The position numbers and the translations under genes are program-made. This document shows positions 15,323-23,480 of a stretch of 36,698 nt of DNA, in pieces. The stretch's first letter is position 1. Each line of letters opens with the position of its first letter. The DNA comes from Sedimentisphaerales bacterium (lineage in GTDB: Bacteria; Planctomycetota; Phycisphaerae; Sedimentisphaerales; Anaerohalosphaeraceae), in contig JANQGW010000208.1 of the NCBI GenBank assembly GCA_028282905.1, positions 1 to 36,698 of the forward strand, given 5' to 3'. The notes under the pieces were generated by a model. That model was not told where the DNA came from and did no database searches. It saw nothing but the letters and a program-made list of their open reading frames with translations.

Positions 15323-17626
15323 TCAATTTTTAATCCCAAAGTAATTCGTTTTACTATCTGCTTCAACCGGAGTAATGTCAGTTGTCGTCGGCTTTTGACC
15401 GGCCGTGTAAATCAGTGCGGTCTGATGTTTCTTCAGGTCTATCCGGTATTTCCCCTGGCCGTCTTTTTCGAGAACAATTGCCTTGCCATCGATTTCAGCC
15501 ACAGCATTATCAATATCAATCTGAACAACACACGGCTGCCCGGCTTCACTTGTGATCGCGGCCCATTGTGTCCGGCCGCCTTTGCGAACGGCACTGACAA
15601 GAAACGCTCCTTCGGCACGCAGGTTATAAAATTGAGCATCTTTCCAGAAATCCGGCATCGCCGGAAAAACACGAATGCAATCGCCCCAGCTTTGTAATAG
15701 CATTTCGTGCATGGCTTGTGACCCGTGCAGAGGCGTTTCCATCACAGGCAGGCCCTGCGATCCGCCTTCAAAGTACATAGTACTCTTACCCATGAATGGC
15801 AGAAATCCGTTGAGATAATTCAGTGCCCTGTCACCATCCGAAAGCAAAGCGGCAAAACTCGCCCCGCCGGTGTAGGAATAGCCAACCAGAGCGTTTTTGA
15901 AACTATGCCATCGTGCCAGCGAGGTTTCAATGAGCTCTTTGTCCTTCGGATTATCCGGTGTTACCGACCGAAGCGGATACACCATCAGCATGTGCGACCA
16001 GTGGCGATGACTCTTATCAAACGGAACATTGCCCCCCACCATGAAACCGTTTTCGTTGACGGGATAATCCGTGAGTTTTTCGAGAATGCCCTGCCACTCT
16101 TTCACCAGCGGATCGTGGGTGCCTCGTTCTTTGTCAAGGTCAATCAATGTGGTACAGCCCCAGCGGATAAGCGACAAATCGTAATTGGCATCTTTCGCGT
16201 TGCCATATTCGGGCGAATGCGTTTCAGGCAGATGCAGCTTGCCATCCTCGCCTTCATAAAGAAAATGCCGGTAGTAATTGACGCAGCGTTTGAGCAGCGG
16301 ATAGAGCAATTCATCACGAAGTTTCTCGTCCATCGTACAGCGATACTGCATCCAGACATTGTGACAAACCCAGGTCAGGTTGCCAACCTCAGAGCCGATA
16401 TCTTTTGGCCCAACCGCCCAGCTGCCGGGCTTGCCGGTTTTGGCGCGCAGCTCAACACCGGAGTTCCGTCCAATCCCCGCAGAATCATGACGGTATTGCG
16501 GCTCAACATTCTCGATCAGAGTATCATAATGTCGCCTGAGATGCGAAGACAAACAGTCCGCAAGCTCAATCCGGTTCGCAGTACTGACGGGACTGTAACT
16601 GAGCTGAATATTGAGATTCCACCACGTCCCGTTCCAGCCGGTCGGCTGCAGCCACGGGCCTTGATTATCAATCAATGACCTGTCGGCACGCGTGGCGCAA
16701 GCGAGTTTGTACATTTGTATCCAGTAAAAACTCTCCCACGTCGTATCGGAGATCGAAACGAAACTCTGTTTGTAATAATCGTGCCACCAGTTGCGATGAG
16801 CTGCTTGCCATGTTTGCAGATTTTTTGATTTCAGGCGCGTTAACAACCGGACGGCCTTTGGAGTTGCCGATGAAGCCGGGTTGGTATGCTGGACGGTCAC
16901 AAGATACCGCCGAATAGTCCCTTGCTGGAGCTTATGCCAAGCGGTCGTATTCCCCCAATCACTTGGAAGCGATTGATAACAGTATTCAATGTCATCTTCT
17001 TCGCCGATGACAGGCTCCGGCGTCGAAGGATAGGCGTCCATAAAGTACTTCGGCAGCGACTTTTTCACACGTGTCAGCCGGGTACTCTCTGCCTTCTCAG
17101 CAACAAATTCAAACGTACATCCCACTTCACCGGCATCCGGCTCAAGCTCCACAAGAAACGCCATATCGTCCGCATGAACCAGGGTTCGCCATTTGATGTG
17201 CCCCTTATCAGTAACAATCGTCCCGGTAGATTCGGCATTCCAGAGATCCAGCCGCATATTCCCCGACTGAATGGTACCAGCGGTCTGCAAAACAAAATGC
17301 CCGATGGGCAAACGCCCGCGATTAAGGATTTCCGGCGCTCGGACGGAAAAATCGTCCTCCATGATATGCCCCTGCACATCGCTGCGGCCAACATCCCAGC
17401 GAACCTGTTTATCCCCTATCTTCCGAACAAGCGTGCCCATCATGCCGTTGCCCATAAACGGGGCATCAAACCATTTTTGCGGCATTTGTTCCCAGACAGG
17501 ATCAAGTCGTGACAGGAAATTCTCCCAATCAACAGACGTCCCGACCGGCCCCGAACAGGTCGTTTTGGAGTTTTGCGCAATACATCCCGCACACAAGACA
17601 AGAACGACAAACATTAACTTTCGCAT
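15323..17626 (-). CDS. GH95-like glycoside hydrolase (alpha-L-fucosidase/galactosidase type), exported
   Basis: 767-residue exported enzyme. A signal peptide with VLVLCAGC (about 8-15) suggests a lipoprotein, though its lipobox is imperfect. Family GH95 features are APFMGNGMMGTLV near the start of the beta domain, GTWWNLNIQLSYSP around 338 carrying the paired asparagines used to activate water in GH95, LPETHSPEYG around 473 at the position of the acid glutamate, and HRHWSHMLMVYPL in the (alpha/alpha)6 barrel. GH95 enzymes remove alpha-1,2-L-fucose or alpha-L-galactose by inversion. ATG 17626 is chosen for its GGAGG at eight bases. It heads a cassette with the UroD protein and porter, divergent from an AraC regulator. 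Confidence 0.82.
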   Translation of the reverse strand: MRKLMFVVLVLCAGCIAQNSKTTCSGPVGTSVDWENFLSRLDPVWEQMPQKWFDAPFMGNGMMGTLVRKIGDKQVRWDVGRSDVQGHIMEDDFSVRAPEILNRGRLPIGHFVLQTAGTIQSGNMRLDLWNAESTGTIVTDKGHIKWRTLVHADDMAFLVELEPDAGEVGCTFEFVAEKAESTRLTRVKKSLPKYFMDAYPSTPEPVIGEEDDIEYCYQSLPSDWGNTTAWHKLQQGTIRRYLVTVQHTNPASSATPKAVRLLTRLKSKNLQTWQAAHRNWWHDYYKQSFVSISDTTWESFYWIQMYKLACATRADRSLIDNQGPWLQPTGWNGTWWNLNIQLSYSPVSTANRIELADCLSSHLRRHYDTLIENVEPQYRHDSAGIGRNSGVELRAKTGKPGSWAVGPKDIGSEVGNLTWVCHNVWMQYRCTMDEKLRDELLYPLLKRCVNYYRHFLYEGEDGKLHLPETHSPEYGNAKDANYDLSLIRWGCTTLIDLDKERGTHDPLVKEWQGILEKLTDYPVNENGFMVGGNVPFDKSHRHWSHMLMVYPLRSVTPDNPKDKELIETSLARWHSFKNALVGYSYTGGASFAALLSDGDRALNYLNGFLPFMGKSTMYFEGGSQGLPVMETPLHGSQAMHEMLLQSWGDCIRVFPAMPDFWKDAQFYNLRAEGAFLVSAVRKGGRTQWAAITSEAGQPCVVQIDIDNAVAEIDGKAIVLEKDGQGKYRIDLKKHQTALIYTAGQKPTTTDITPVEADSKTNYFGIKN

Positions 17627-17653
17627 AACAACGGCCTCCAATAATCGCTTGTA

Positions 17654-17670
17654 TGTATTTGGAAAATACA
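17654..17670. promoter_or_regulatory. Inverted repeat TGTATTT-GGA-AAATACA, possible operator
   Basis: A perfect 7-bp inverted repeat lies 28 bases upstream of the GH95 start, in the divergent spacer shared with the AraC gene. It is a plausible regulator site. AraC proteins often use direct repeats, so the assignment is tentative. Confidence 0.4.
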
Positions 17671-17701
17671 GGTATATGTTATCTTACAACCTCAAAGCTG
17701 C

Positions 17702-17730
17702 TTGACAATGGACAATGCAATGAATAAGAT
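17702..17730 (+). promoter_or_regulatory. Sigma-70 type promoter of the AraC gene
   Basis: TTGACA (17702-17707) and TAAGAT (17725-17730) are separated by 17 bases. The predicted start lies near 17737, some 25 bases before the AraC ATG. Confidence 0.6.
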
Positions 17731-17762
17731 GGACAAAATTATGCCTCTAAAAGGAAATACTC

Positions 17763-18659
17763 ATGCGACGCGTACGAGACGGATTTACCGGACAAAAAAT
17801 CCTGGTTCTGCCGGAAGAAGTCAGCCAGCTTGCCTCACAAATGCCCATTATCGGCAACCTTTGCATCACGGATATTGGATACTTCCCTACAGCACATTAC
17901 CACTATGTTAACCGGAAAACCGGGATTGACAAGTACATTCTTATCTACTGTGTGGATGGGCGGGGATGGTATGAATTAGAAGGCAGCCGATATACGGTCA
18001 CCGGCGGACAATACTTCATCCTGCCGGCCGGAAGCCCCCATGCCTACGGCGCAGACCGGAAAACCCCATGGACAATTTACTGGTTTCACTTCATGGGTCG
18101 AACAGCCGCCCCGCTCTGGGACATCTATTACAACCGGCATTTCCCACAGACCTCCATCCCGTTTGACAAGACCCGAAACGACCTGTTTGACAAACTCTAC
18201 GACACGCTGGAAAAGGGATACTCTCTCGAACACCTGCGGTTTACCAGTTTGTCACTGGGACATTTAATCAATACGTTCCTCTATCCCAAAATAACCGAGC
18301 AGCAAAAAAGCCGCAAGACCTCATCTGACATGGTGGACCGAACAATTGAATATATGCAGCGTAATCTCTCTGCATCTATTTCACTCAAACAATTAGCCAA
18401 ACATATCAATTACTCCATCCCGCATTTCGCATCGGAGTTTAAGAAAAAAACCGGTTATTCGGCCATTGACTACCATAATCGGCTGCGCATACAAAAAGCC
18501 TGTCAGTATCTGGATTTATCAGACATGCAAGTCAAGGAGGTGGCATTTGTGCTGGGATTTAAAGACCCCTACTACTTTTCCCGCCTGTTCTCAAAGATCA
18601 TCGGAAAATCTCCGCGAACCTATCAGAAAGAGGAGAAGAACTTTATCAAAAATCCATAG
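17763..18659 (+). CDS. AraC family transcriptional regulator
   Basis: 298-residue DNA-binding regulator. The N-terminal half is a cupin-type sugar-sensing domain (YILIYCVDGRGWYELEG, GGQYFILPAGSPHAYG, TIYWFHFMG, about 50-110). The C-terminal half has two helix-turn-helix units, ISLKQLAKHINYSIPHFASEF and VKEVAFVLGFKDPYYFSRLF, followed by GKSPRTYQKE (about 190-292). AAAGGA lies about eight bases before the ATG. It is transcribed away from GH95-UroD-porter and probably controls them in response to the released sugar. Confidence 0.92.
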   Translation: MRRVRDGFTGQKILVLPEEVSQLASQMPIIGNLCITDIGYFPTAHYHYVNRKTGIDKYILIYCVDGRGWYELEGSRYTVTGGQYFILPAGSPHAYGADRKTPWTIYWFHFMGRTAAPLWDIYYNRHFPQTSIPFDKTRNDLFDKLYDTLEKGYSLEHLRFTSLSLGHLINTFLYPKITEQQKSRKTSSDMVDRTIEYMQRNLSASISLKQLAKHINYSIPHFASEFKKKTGYSAIDYHNRLRIQKACQYLDLSDMQVKEVAFVLGFKDPYYFSRLFSKIIGKSPRTYQKEEKNFIKNP

Positions 18660-18705
18660 CGGTTGGTGCACAGAATACGCAACAGCCGCTATGGTTTGAT
18701 TCTTT
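18654..18705 (+). terminator. Hairpin after the AraC gene
   Basis: CCATAGCGG (18654-18662) pairs with CCGCTATGG (18686-18694) over nine bases, with further GGTTG/CAAC pairing inside, followed by a T-rich stretch. The AraC stop codon lies in the first arm. It separates the cassette from the convergent infC. Confidence 0.5.
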
Positions 18706-18736
18706 GTGTGTTAAGCGATGCAGTTTGAAAGATCGA

Positions 18737-19252
18737 TCAGGCTTTCAGCGGCCCAATCACCATGGTAATACGCCGGCCCAATTTCTGCGGCGCACGTTCC
18801 ATTTTACCATGTTCTTCCATCTGTTCGGCAATTTCGCGCATCATTTCAAAGCCGTGGTCCAGATGCATCATCTCGCGACCGCGGAAAAGCATCGTAAACT
18901 GAACCTTATTGCCCTTGTCTAAAAACTTGATCGCACGGTTCAATTTGATGTCTTTATCATGATCGTCGATCTTCGGACGAATCCGGACCTCTTTCAAGAC
19001 AACGGTGTGCTGTTTCTTCTGGCTGAGTTTGGCTTTTCGCTTCTGCTCATACAGATACTTGCCGTAATCCATAATCCGGCAAACCGGCGGCGTTGACGTT
19101 GGCGATACTTCCACCAGATCCAACCCTGCTTCCATCGCCATTTCATAGGCCCGACGAGTATCCACGATGCCGGCCTGATTATTGTCCTGGTCAATCAACC
19201 GGACTGGACTGCGATGAATCCGGTCGTTAATGCGTAATTGTGCCTTGCTAAT
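18737..19252 (-). CDS. infC: Translation initiation factor IF-3, AUU start
   Basis: 171-residue factor that prevents subunit association and checks start-codon pairing. Reading upstream in frame from VRLIDQDNNQAG gives the conserved INDRIHRSPVRLID, then SKAQLR, and reaches a stop at TAA after ATT at 19250-19252. No ATG or GTG lies in this upstream stretch, and a TTG start at 19198 would remove conserved residues. ATT is therefore the start, with AAAGG nine bases before it. AUU is the known self-regulatory start of infC in other bacteria. The C-terminal domain (VVLKEVRIRPKIDDHD, FRGREM, ending VIGPLKA) is complete. thrS lies 142 bases upstream; rpmI does not follow. Confidence 0.95.
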   Translation of the reverse strand: MSKAQLRINDRIHRSPVRLIDQDNNQAGIVDTRRAYEMAMEAGLDLVEVSPTSTPPVCRIMDYGKYLYEQKRKAKLSQKKQHTVVLKEVRIRPKIDDHDKDIKLNRAIKFLDKGNKVQFTMLFRGREMMHLDHGFEMMREIAEQMEEHGKMERAPQKLGRRITMVIGPLKA

Positions 19253-19394
19253 GGGACTTTACCTTTCCAAAAACTATCATTTCTTTATCAATTACATTGT
19301 GGCATTTCAGGTGCCTTTTTAACGTCAGAACATCCCGCGGTGAAAAAACCAGCCGAACGCCGAATCTATACACTTAATTATTAGCATTAAATGG

Positions 19395-21326
19395 TTAAAT
19401 TTCCAATGCTAAATCCAGAGATTTATCGGCATTTTTCGCTTTTGCAGTTGAGATAAACTGTTCCAGCGGTATTGTTTGGGTTTCCTGGCTCTGTCGAATC
19501 CGCACATTGACAGCCGCCGCTTCGGCCTCTTTCGGGCCCACAACCAGCATATATGGCACCTTTTCAGCATGCGCCCGGGCGATTTTGGCCCCAACCTTGT
19601 CATCGCCGGTATCGACGACGGCATACAGGCCGGCCGCTTTCAATTTCGCCAGTACATCGTAGGCATAATCGTTGGTCTTTTCACTAATCGGCAGCACCCG
19701 CACCTGCTCCGGTGCCAGCCACAGCGGCATATTCCCGCCAAAATGCTCGATCAGGATGCCCATAAACCGCTCCAGCGACCCCAATATCGCCCGATGAATC
19801 ATCACCGGCGTCTTTTCGGTATTGTCCTGATCCACATAGGTCAGCTCAAACCGCTCCGGCATCGAGAAGTCCAGTTGAATCGTCCCTAATTGCCACGAAC
19901 GGTCCAGGCAGTCATTGATATGGAAGTCGATCTTCGGGCCGTAAAACGCCCCGTCGCCTTCATTAATCTGGTAAGCCATCTCCTTATGCTCAAGAGCACC
20001 CTTGAGCGCATTGGTCGCCACATCCCAGATTTCATCAGAACCGATGTGCTTTTCCGGCTTAGTCGAAAGCTCCACATGGTAGTCTTCAAACCCGAAGGCA
20101 GCGTACAATTCCTGCACGAGGTTAATAACACCAATGATTTCGCTTTCAATCTGGTCGGGCATACAGAAGATATGCGCATCATCCTGCGTAAACTGACGCA
20201 CCCGCACCAACCCGTGCATCATACCGCTGGCCTCATACCGATGCACCAGCCCCAGTTCAGCGGTCCGAATCGGGAACTCGCGATATGAATGCTTATTGCT
20301 CTTATACACCAGCAGCCCGCCCGGACAGTTCATCGGCTTAACCGCATACGTCACGTCATCGACCGTGGTAAAGTACATATTCTCTTTATAGTTGTCCCAG
20401 TGCCCGCTTTTATGCCACAGCGATTCGTTCAGCATGATCGGCGTCTTGATCTCTTCGTAACCGTATTTTCGATGCACAGCCCGCCAGTAGTCAATAATCG
20501 CGTTCCAGACCTTCATGCCCTTCGGATGCAGAAACGCAAACCCCGGTCCTTCCTCGTGAAAGCTAAACAGGTCCATCTGCTTGCCGAGAATCCGGTGGTC
20601 CCGCTTTTTCGCTTCCTCCAGCCGGAACAGATGTTCGGCCAGTTCTTTCTTATTGCGCCAGGCCGTGCCATAAACTCGCTGCAGCATCTTCTGGGTCGAA
20701 TCCCCATGCCAATAGGCGCCCGCCACACTCATGATCTTGAACGCCTTGGAATCGACCGACTTGGTGCGCGGCACATGCGGCCCCCGGCACAAATCCTCAA
20801 ACACCCCGTCGCCATGCTTGTAAAAGCTGATCACATCGCCGGTCGCATGTTCGATATTGTCGAGTTTATATTTTTCGCCCGCCATTTTCAAAACGGCGTC
20901 ATCCCGGCTCATCTCAATCCGCTCGAACGGCGTATCGGCTTTAATAATTTCCTTCATCTTCTGCTCGATGCGGGAAAAATCCTCCGGCCGGATCGGCTCG
21001 TCCAGGTCAATATCATAATAAAAGCCGTCCTTAATCGTCGGACCGTAAACCAGTTGGGTCTTCGGCCAGATCGAACAGATCGCCTCGGCCATGATATGAG
21101 CGCAGCTGTGACGGATAATTTCCAGGCCCGTGTCGTCTTTAGAAGTCAGAATCACCACATCGACCTCGCCGGCCAGCGGCGTCGAAAGGTCCACCAGTTG
21201 ATCGTTGATTTTCGCCGCGACGGCCACCCGCGCCAGCCCCGGACCGATCTGTTCGGCCAGCTCCAGCACGCTCGCCCCGTCTGCAATCTCCAATATGTTC
21301 CCGTCAGGAAGTTTTGCCTGTGCCAT
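19395..21326 (-). CDS. thrS: Threonine-tRNA ligase
   Basis: 643-residue full-length class II synthetase. The TGS domain covers about 1-61 and the editing domain begins with HSCAHIMAEA (His 73 and 77). The catalytic core carries zinc ligands Cys in MNCPGG (about 334), His in DDAHIF (about 385) and His in MIHRAILGSLERF (about 510), along with motif 2 RYEASGMMHGLVRVRQFTQDD. The anticodon-binding domain has VLPISEKTNDYA and GAKIARAHAEKVPYMLVVG. It is first in the thrS-infC pair. The leader is only about 59 bases, and no T-box features were seen. Confidence 0.98.
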   Translation of the reverse strand: MAQAKLPDGNILEIADGASVLELAEQIGPGLARVAVAAKINDQLVDLSTPLAGEVDVVILTSKDDTGLEIIRHSCAHIMAEAICSIWPKTQLVYGPTIKDGFYYDIDLDEPIRPEDFSRIEQKMKEIIKADTPFERIEMSRDDAVLKMAGEKYKLDNIEHATGDVISFYKHGDGVFEDLCRGPHVPRTKSVDSKAFKIMSVAGAYWHGDSTQKMLQRVYGTAWRNKKELAEHLFRLEEAKKRDHRILGKQMDLFSFHEEGPGFAFLHPKGMKVWNAIIDYWRAVHRKYGYEEIKTPIMLNESLWHKSGHWDNYKENMYFTTVDDVTYAVKPMNCPGGLLVYKSNKHSYREFPIRTAELGLVHRYEASGMMHGLVRVRQFTQDDAHIFCMPDQIESEIIGVINLVQELYAAFGFEDYHVELSTKPEKHIGSDEIWDVATNALKGALEHKEMAYQINEGDGAFYGPKIDFHINDCLDRSWQLGTIQLDFSMPERFELTYVDQDNTEKTPVMIHRAILGSLERFMGILIEHFGGNMPLWLAPEQVRVLPISEKTNDYAYDVLAKLKAAGLYAVVDTGDDKVGAKIARAHAEKVPYMLVVGPKEAEAAAVNVRIRQSQETQTIPLEQFISTAKAKNADKSLDLALEI

Positions 21327-21391
21327 GAATTTGCCTTAATTCCTCAATAAATCCAAATAATCCGCGATTTTCGCGTAAAAACGTAACCAAT

Positions 21392-21420
21392 ACTCTACGA
21401 AAACCGGTCAATAATGTCAA
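21392..21420 (-). promoter_or_regulatory. Sigma-70 type promoter of thrS-infC
   Basis: On the minus strand TTGACA (21415-21420) and TAGAGT (21392-21397) have a 17-base spacer. The predicted start is near 21385, about 59 bases before the thrS ATG. Confidence 0.55.
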
Positions 21421-21465
21421 GACTCGAAATCCAGAATAAAAACAGCCCGGATTCTCCCCCAAAAT

Positions 21466-21493
21466 CGACAATCGTCAGTCGTCAATCATCAAT
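21466..21493. repeat. Four phased heptads, consensus CRTCAAT
   Basis: Units cgacaat, cgtcagt, cgtcaat and catcaat run in phase without gaps. The word is close to the block at 6527-6554. Confidence 0.7.
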
Positions 21494-21512
21494 TGCAACG
21501 CCCCTCCAGAAA

Positions 21513-21540
21513 TGTCAATAGACAATAATCATTAATCAAT
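21513..21540. repeat. Four phased heptads, consensus NRWCAWT
   Basis: Units tgtcaat, agacaat, aatcatt and aatcaat run in phase, starting 19 bases after the preceding heptad block (that is, not in the same 7-base register). Confidence 0.65.
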
Positions 21541-21651
21541 TAAAAACATCAAGTCAGAAAATTCAGAAAAAATAATCCAACTCCCCATCAAAAAACTAAG
21601 TGGGGGTAACTGGCCTATTCTATTACCGCTGGTACCGCTGGATTTGCTAAA

Positions 21652-22311
21652 TCAACCGCCCACTCTTGGCTTTCGTATCAGACTCAAAAAATAGCCAAAG
21701 GATAGAAACAAAGCTGTCGCAGGCTCCGGAGTCATATATGTTTTGAAAGCGCAATCAACATTATAATAAGTTTCTGTCACTGTTTCAGATGAATATTCTT
21801 GGATCCACCCTAAATCTGATGTCCAAACCCACATCTGCCCCCCAGAATAAACATCCTCACTGGAACCACGCCACTGGGTGGATTGTTCATCATATACATT
21901 TGAATCTTCACTGGTCATTACAATAGCATATTGCGCTCCGGAATCCAAAAATATTGAATAATCTGAGAAATCCACCACCGTAAAATCAGCGGCAAAAGCG
22001 TCAACTGTCACGCTTGCCAATAATGCACCCGATGGTACAGTACTTCTTGTTTCCACAATTGATACATCAACCGGATACTGAGGAGTATCAGCAACACTTT
22101 GAAAGTTCCCAAATTTCACTTGAATAGTCTGAAGTTGCCCAGTAATCCCGGCGGTAAAAGTCTGAGCAACTTTGTTACCGGAACCAATAACAAATCCTGA
22201 CCAGCCTACATAATCATCGTATTGGACCTGACTCCGATCAATTACACCGGCATTCACAGAGTAAACAACCGAGAGCATCCCCCATAATACAAACATCGCC
22301 CATTTTTTCAT
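21652..22311 (-). CDS. PEP-CTERM sorting domain protein
   Basis: 219-residue exported protein of unknown function. A signal peptide covers about 1-21 (KKWAMFVLWGMLSVVYSVNA). The middle is a beta-rich, Asp/Ser/Thr-rich domain without recognisable motifs. The C-terminus has TPEPATA followed by a hydrophobic segment and RKPRVGG, which is the PEP-CTERM tripartite signal handled by exosortase. AGAGGAAAAG before the ATG is a good ribosome site. No exosortase gene is in the window. Base composition is AT-richer than thrS, and the gene stands alone between repeat-rich spacers. Confidence 0.85.
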   Translation of the reverse strand: MKKWAMFVLWGMLSVVYSVNAGVIDRSQVQYDDYVGWSGFVIGSGNKVAQTFTAGITGQLQTIQVKFGNFQSVADTPQYPVDVSIVETRSTVPSGALLASVTVDAFAADFTVVDFSDYSIFLDSGAQYAIVMTSEDSNVYDEQSTQWRGSSEDVYSGGQMWVWTSDLGWIQEYSSETVTETYYNVDCAFKTYMTPEPATALFLSFGYFLSLIRKPRVGG

Positions 22312-22584
22312 TTTTCTTTTCCTCTAAAATTTGAGTTAATGAATAGCCCTTTGTGTCTTAACTTCAAACTTTAATTTTAGTGACTAAACCCTCTATTGAA
22401 AAGAGGAATTCGAGGAAAAATAATTGATTAATGATGAAAAACTAATGTTTAACGCTAAACTGCGAATTCCCCTTCTCCATGTGCTTCGACTGGACAAATG
22501 GACGCTAATTTACGCTAATGCTGAAAAAATCTGCGTCCTCAATGCCCTCGTCGCGAATTTACTTATATTTGCTTGAATTGACAT
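22312..22584. other. Spacer between PEP-CTERM and HAD genes
   Basis: AT-rich spacer of 273 bases. It has a CCTCT/AGAGG hairpin near 22390-22406, a weakly heptad-like stretch at 22422-22456 and a 9-base direct repeat acgctaatt around 22501-22519. No gene was found. Confidence 0.4.
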
Positions 22585-23235
22585 TCATTCGCGATTGATC
22601 AATTTAAGAATCTGTTTTGGCTGCTCAATCACCGTATCCGCCCCGGCTCCGGTAAGAATCTCCCGGCTGCGGAATCCCCATTCACAGCCGACGGCCCGCA
22701 CGCCGGCGGCGGTCGCTGTTTGCATATCCGGCTCGCTGTCGCCGACGAACAGCACTTGTTCGGCTGTCAGATTCCACTGCTTAAGAATCTCAAATGTAGT
22801 TGCCGGGTTGGGCTTTCGTTTTCTGCCGTTGGCAGCCCCGACAATTGGGTCGAACCTGTTTCCGAAATAGTGCCTCGTAATAATCTCGGCGGGCTTCTGG
22901 TCCTTATTGGTCAGCACGGCTAATCGCACTCCGCGGTCAGCCAGTTCAGTCACGGTTTCCGCCATTCCATCATAAACCTGCGTTTTCTCACAGCAGCATC
23001 GCATATAATGGGCGATTTGAGCGGCCACCAGTTTATCCGTCAATTCCTCGCGTCCCGGCCCCAAGGCCCGCTCGGCAAACTTCCGCAGGCCGTTACCGAT
23101 CATCTGCCGGCATTCTTCCGCCGTCCGCTGCGGACACCCCAAATCAGCCAGTCCCGCGTTCATCGCATCCGTCAAATCCGCCAGCGTATCGGCCAGCGTC
23201 CCGTCTAAATCGAAAATAATACCTTGATAGTCCAT
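22585..23235 (-). CDS. HAD-superfamily phosphatase, phosphoglycolate phosphatase-like
   Basis: 216-residue haloacid dehalogenase hydrolase. The nucleophile motif FDLDGTLADT lies at about 8-17, motif II is VLTNKD, the motif III lysine lies in KRKPNP, and motif IV is FVGDSEPDM. The helical cap inserted after motif I (TDAMNAGLADLG, MIGNGL) places it in the Gph/PGP group, which removes 2-phosphoglycolate or related phosphates. Substrate assignment from sequence alone is uncertain. The start codon falls in the first unit of a heptad-repeat block. Confidence 0.85.
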   Translation of the reverse strand: MDYQGIIFDLDGTLADTLADLTDAMNAGLADLGCPQRTAEECRQMIGNGLRKFAERALGPGREELTDKLVAAQIAHYMRCCCEKTQVYDGMAETVTELADRGVRLAVLTNKDQKPAEIITRHYFGNRFDPIVGAANGRKRKPNPATTFEILKQWNLTAEQVLFVGDSEPDMQTATAAGVRAVGCEWGFRSREILTGAGADTVIEQPKQILKLINRE

Positions 23236-23333
23236 AGTCTTTAGTCTTCAGTCCTCAGTAGCCAGTAATCAGATGTCAGATATCAGCGACCAGATATCAG
23301 ATTTTCTGAATTCTGACATCTGAGTTCTGATCT
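23231..23333. repeat. Inverted heptad array: ten NNNNYAG units then four CTGNNNN units
   Basis: From 23231 to 23300, ten consecutive 7-base units all end in TAG or CAG. After a short turn, CTG recurs every seven bases at 23306, 23313, 23320 and 23327. The arms can pair: TCAGATGTCAG (23269-23279) is exactly complementary to CTGACATCTGA (23313-23323). The first unit overlaps the HAD start codon. Confidence 0.8.
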
Positions 23334-23388
23334 CTTCCTACATTACGCTATAATTGGATGCTTTTTTATCGCAATCGGCGTTTTATTC

Positions 23389-23416
23389 TTGTGATTTTGG
23401 GGTTTTATACTATAAT
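23389..23416 (+). promoter_or_regulatory. Sigma-70 type promoter of the FHA gene
   Basis: TTGTGA (23389-23394) and a perfect TATAAT (23411-23416) are separated by 16 bases. A near copy of the -10 region (ctataattgga plus three bases) also lies at 23348-23361, so there may be two tandem elements. Confidence 0.55.
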
Positions 23417-23480
23417 TGGAGGCATCTGAACAGAAGTTTTTCAAGTATGACGGACAATGAATGAAACCGGAGGCGAATTC

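Larger units (their letters stand above)
21327..21651. other. thrS upstream spacer
   Basis: This 325-base AT-rich spacer lies between thrS and the PEP-CTERM gene. It holds the thrS promoter and two four-unit heptad blocks, listed separately. No credible open frame was seen. Confidence 0.5.

Noticed and set aside
14121..16678. Long plus-strand frames opposite the UroD and GH95 genes
   Set aside because: Shadow frames; the minus-strand products have clear family motifs.
17702..17911. Small leader frame overlapping the AraC start
   Set aside because: It starts inside the -35 hexamer, has no ribosome site and reads through AraC in another frame.
20289..21350. 353-codon open frame on the plus strand
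   Set aside because: It is antisense to thrS, rich in His, Arg and Pro, has no family motifs, and thrS is unambiguous.
21327..21420. T-box leader of thrS
   Set aside because: The predicted leader is about 59 bases and has no T-box antiterminator sequence.
23231..23333. Heptad array as a CRISPR array
   Set aside because: The period is 7 bases with no conserved repeat of 20 or more bases and no spacers; no cas genes.
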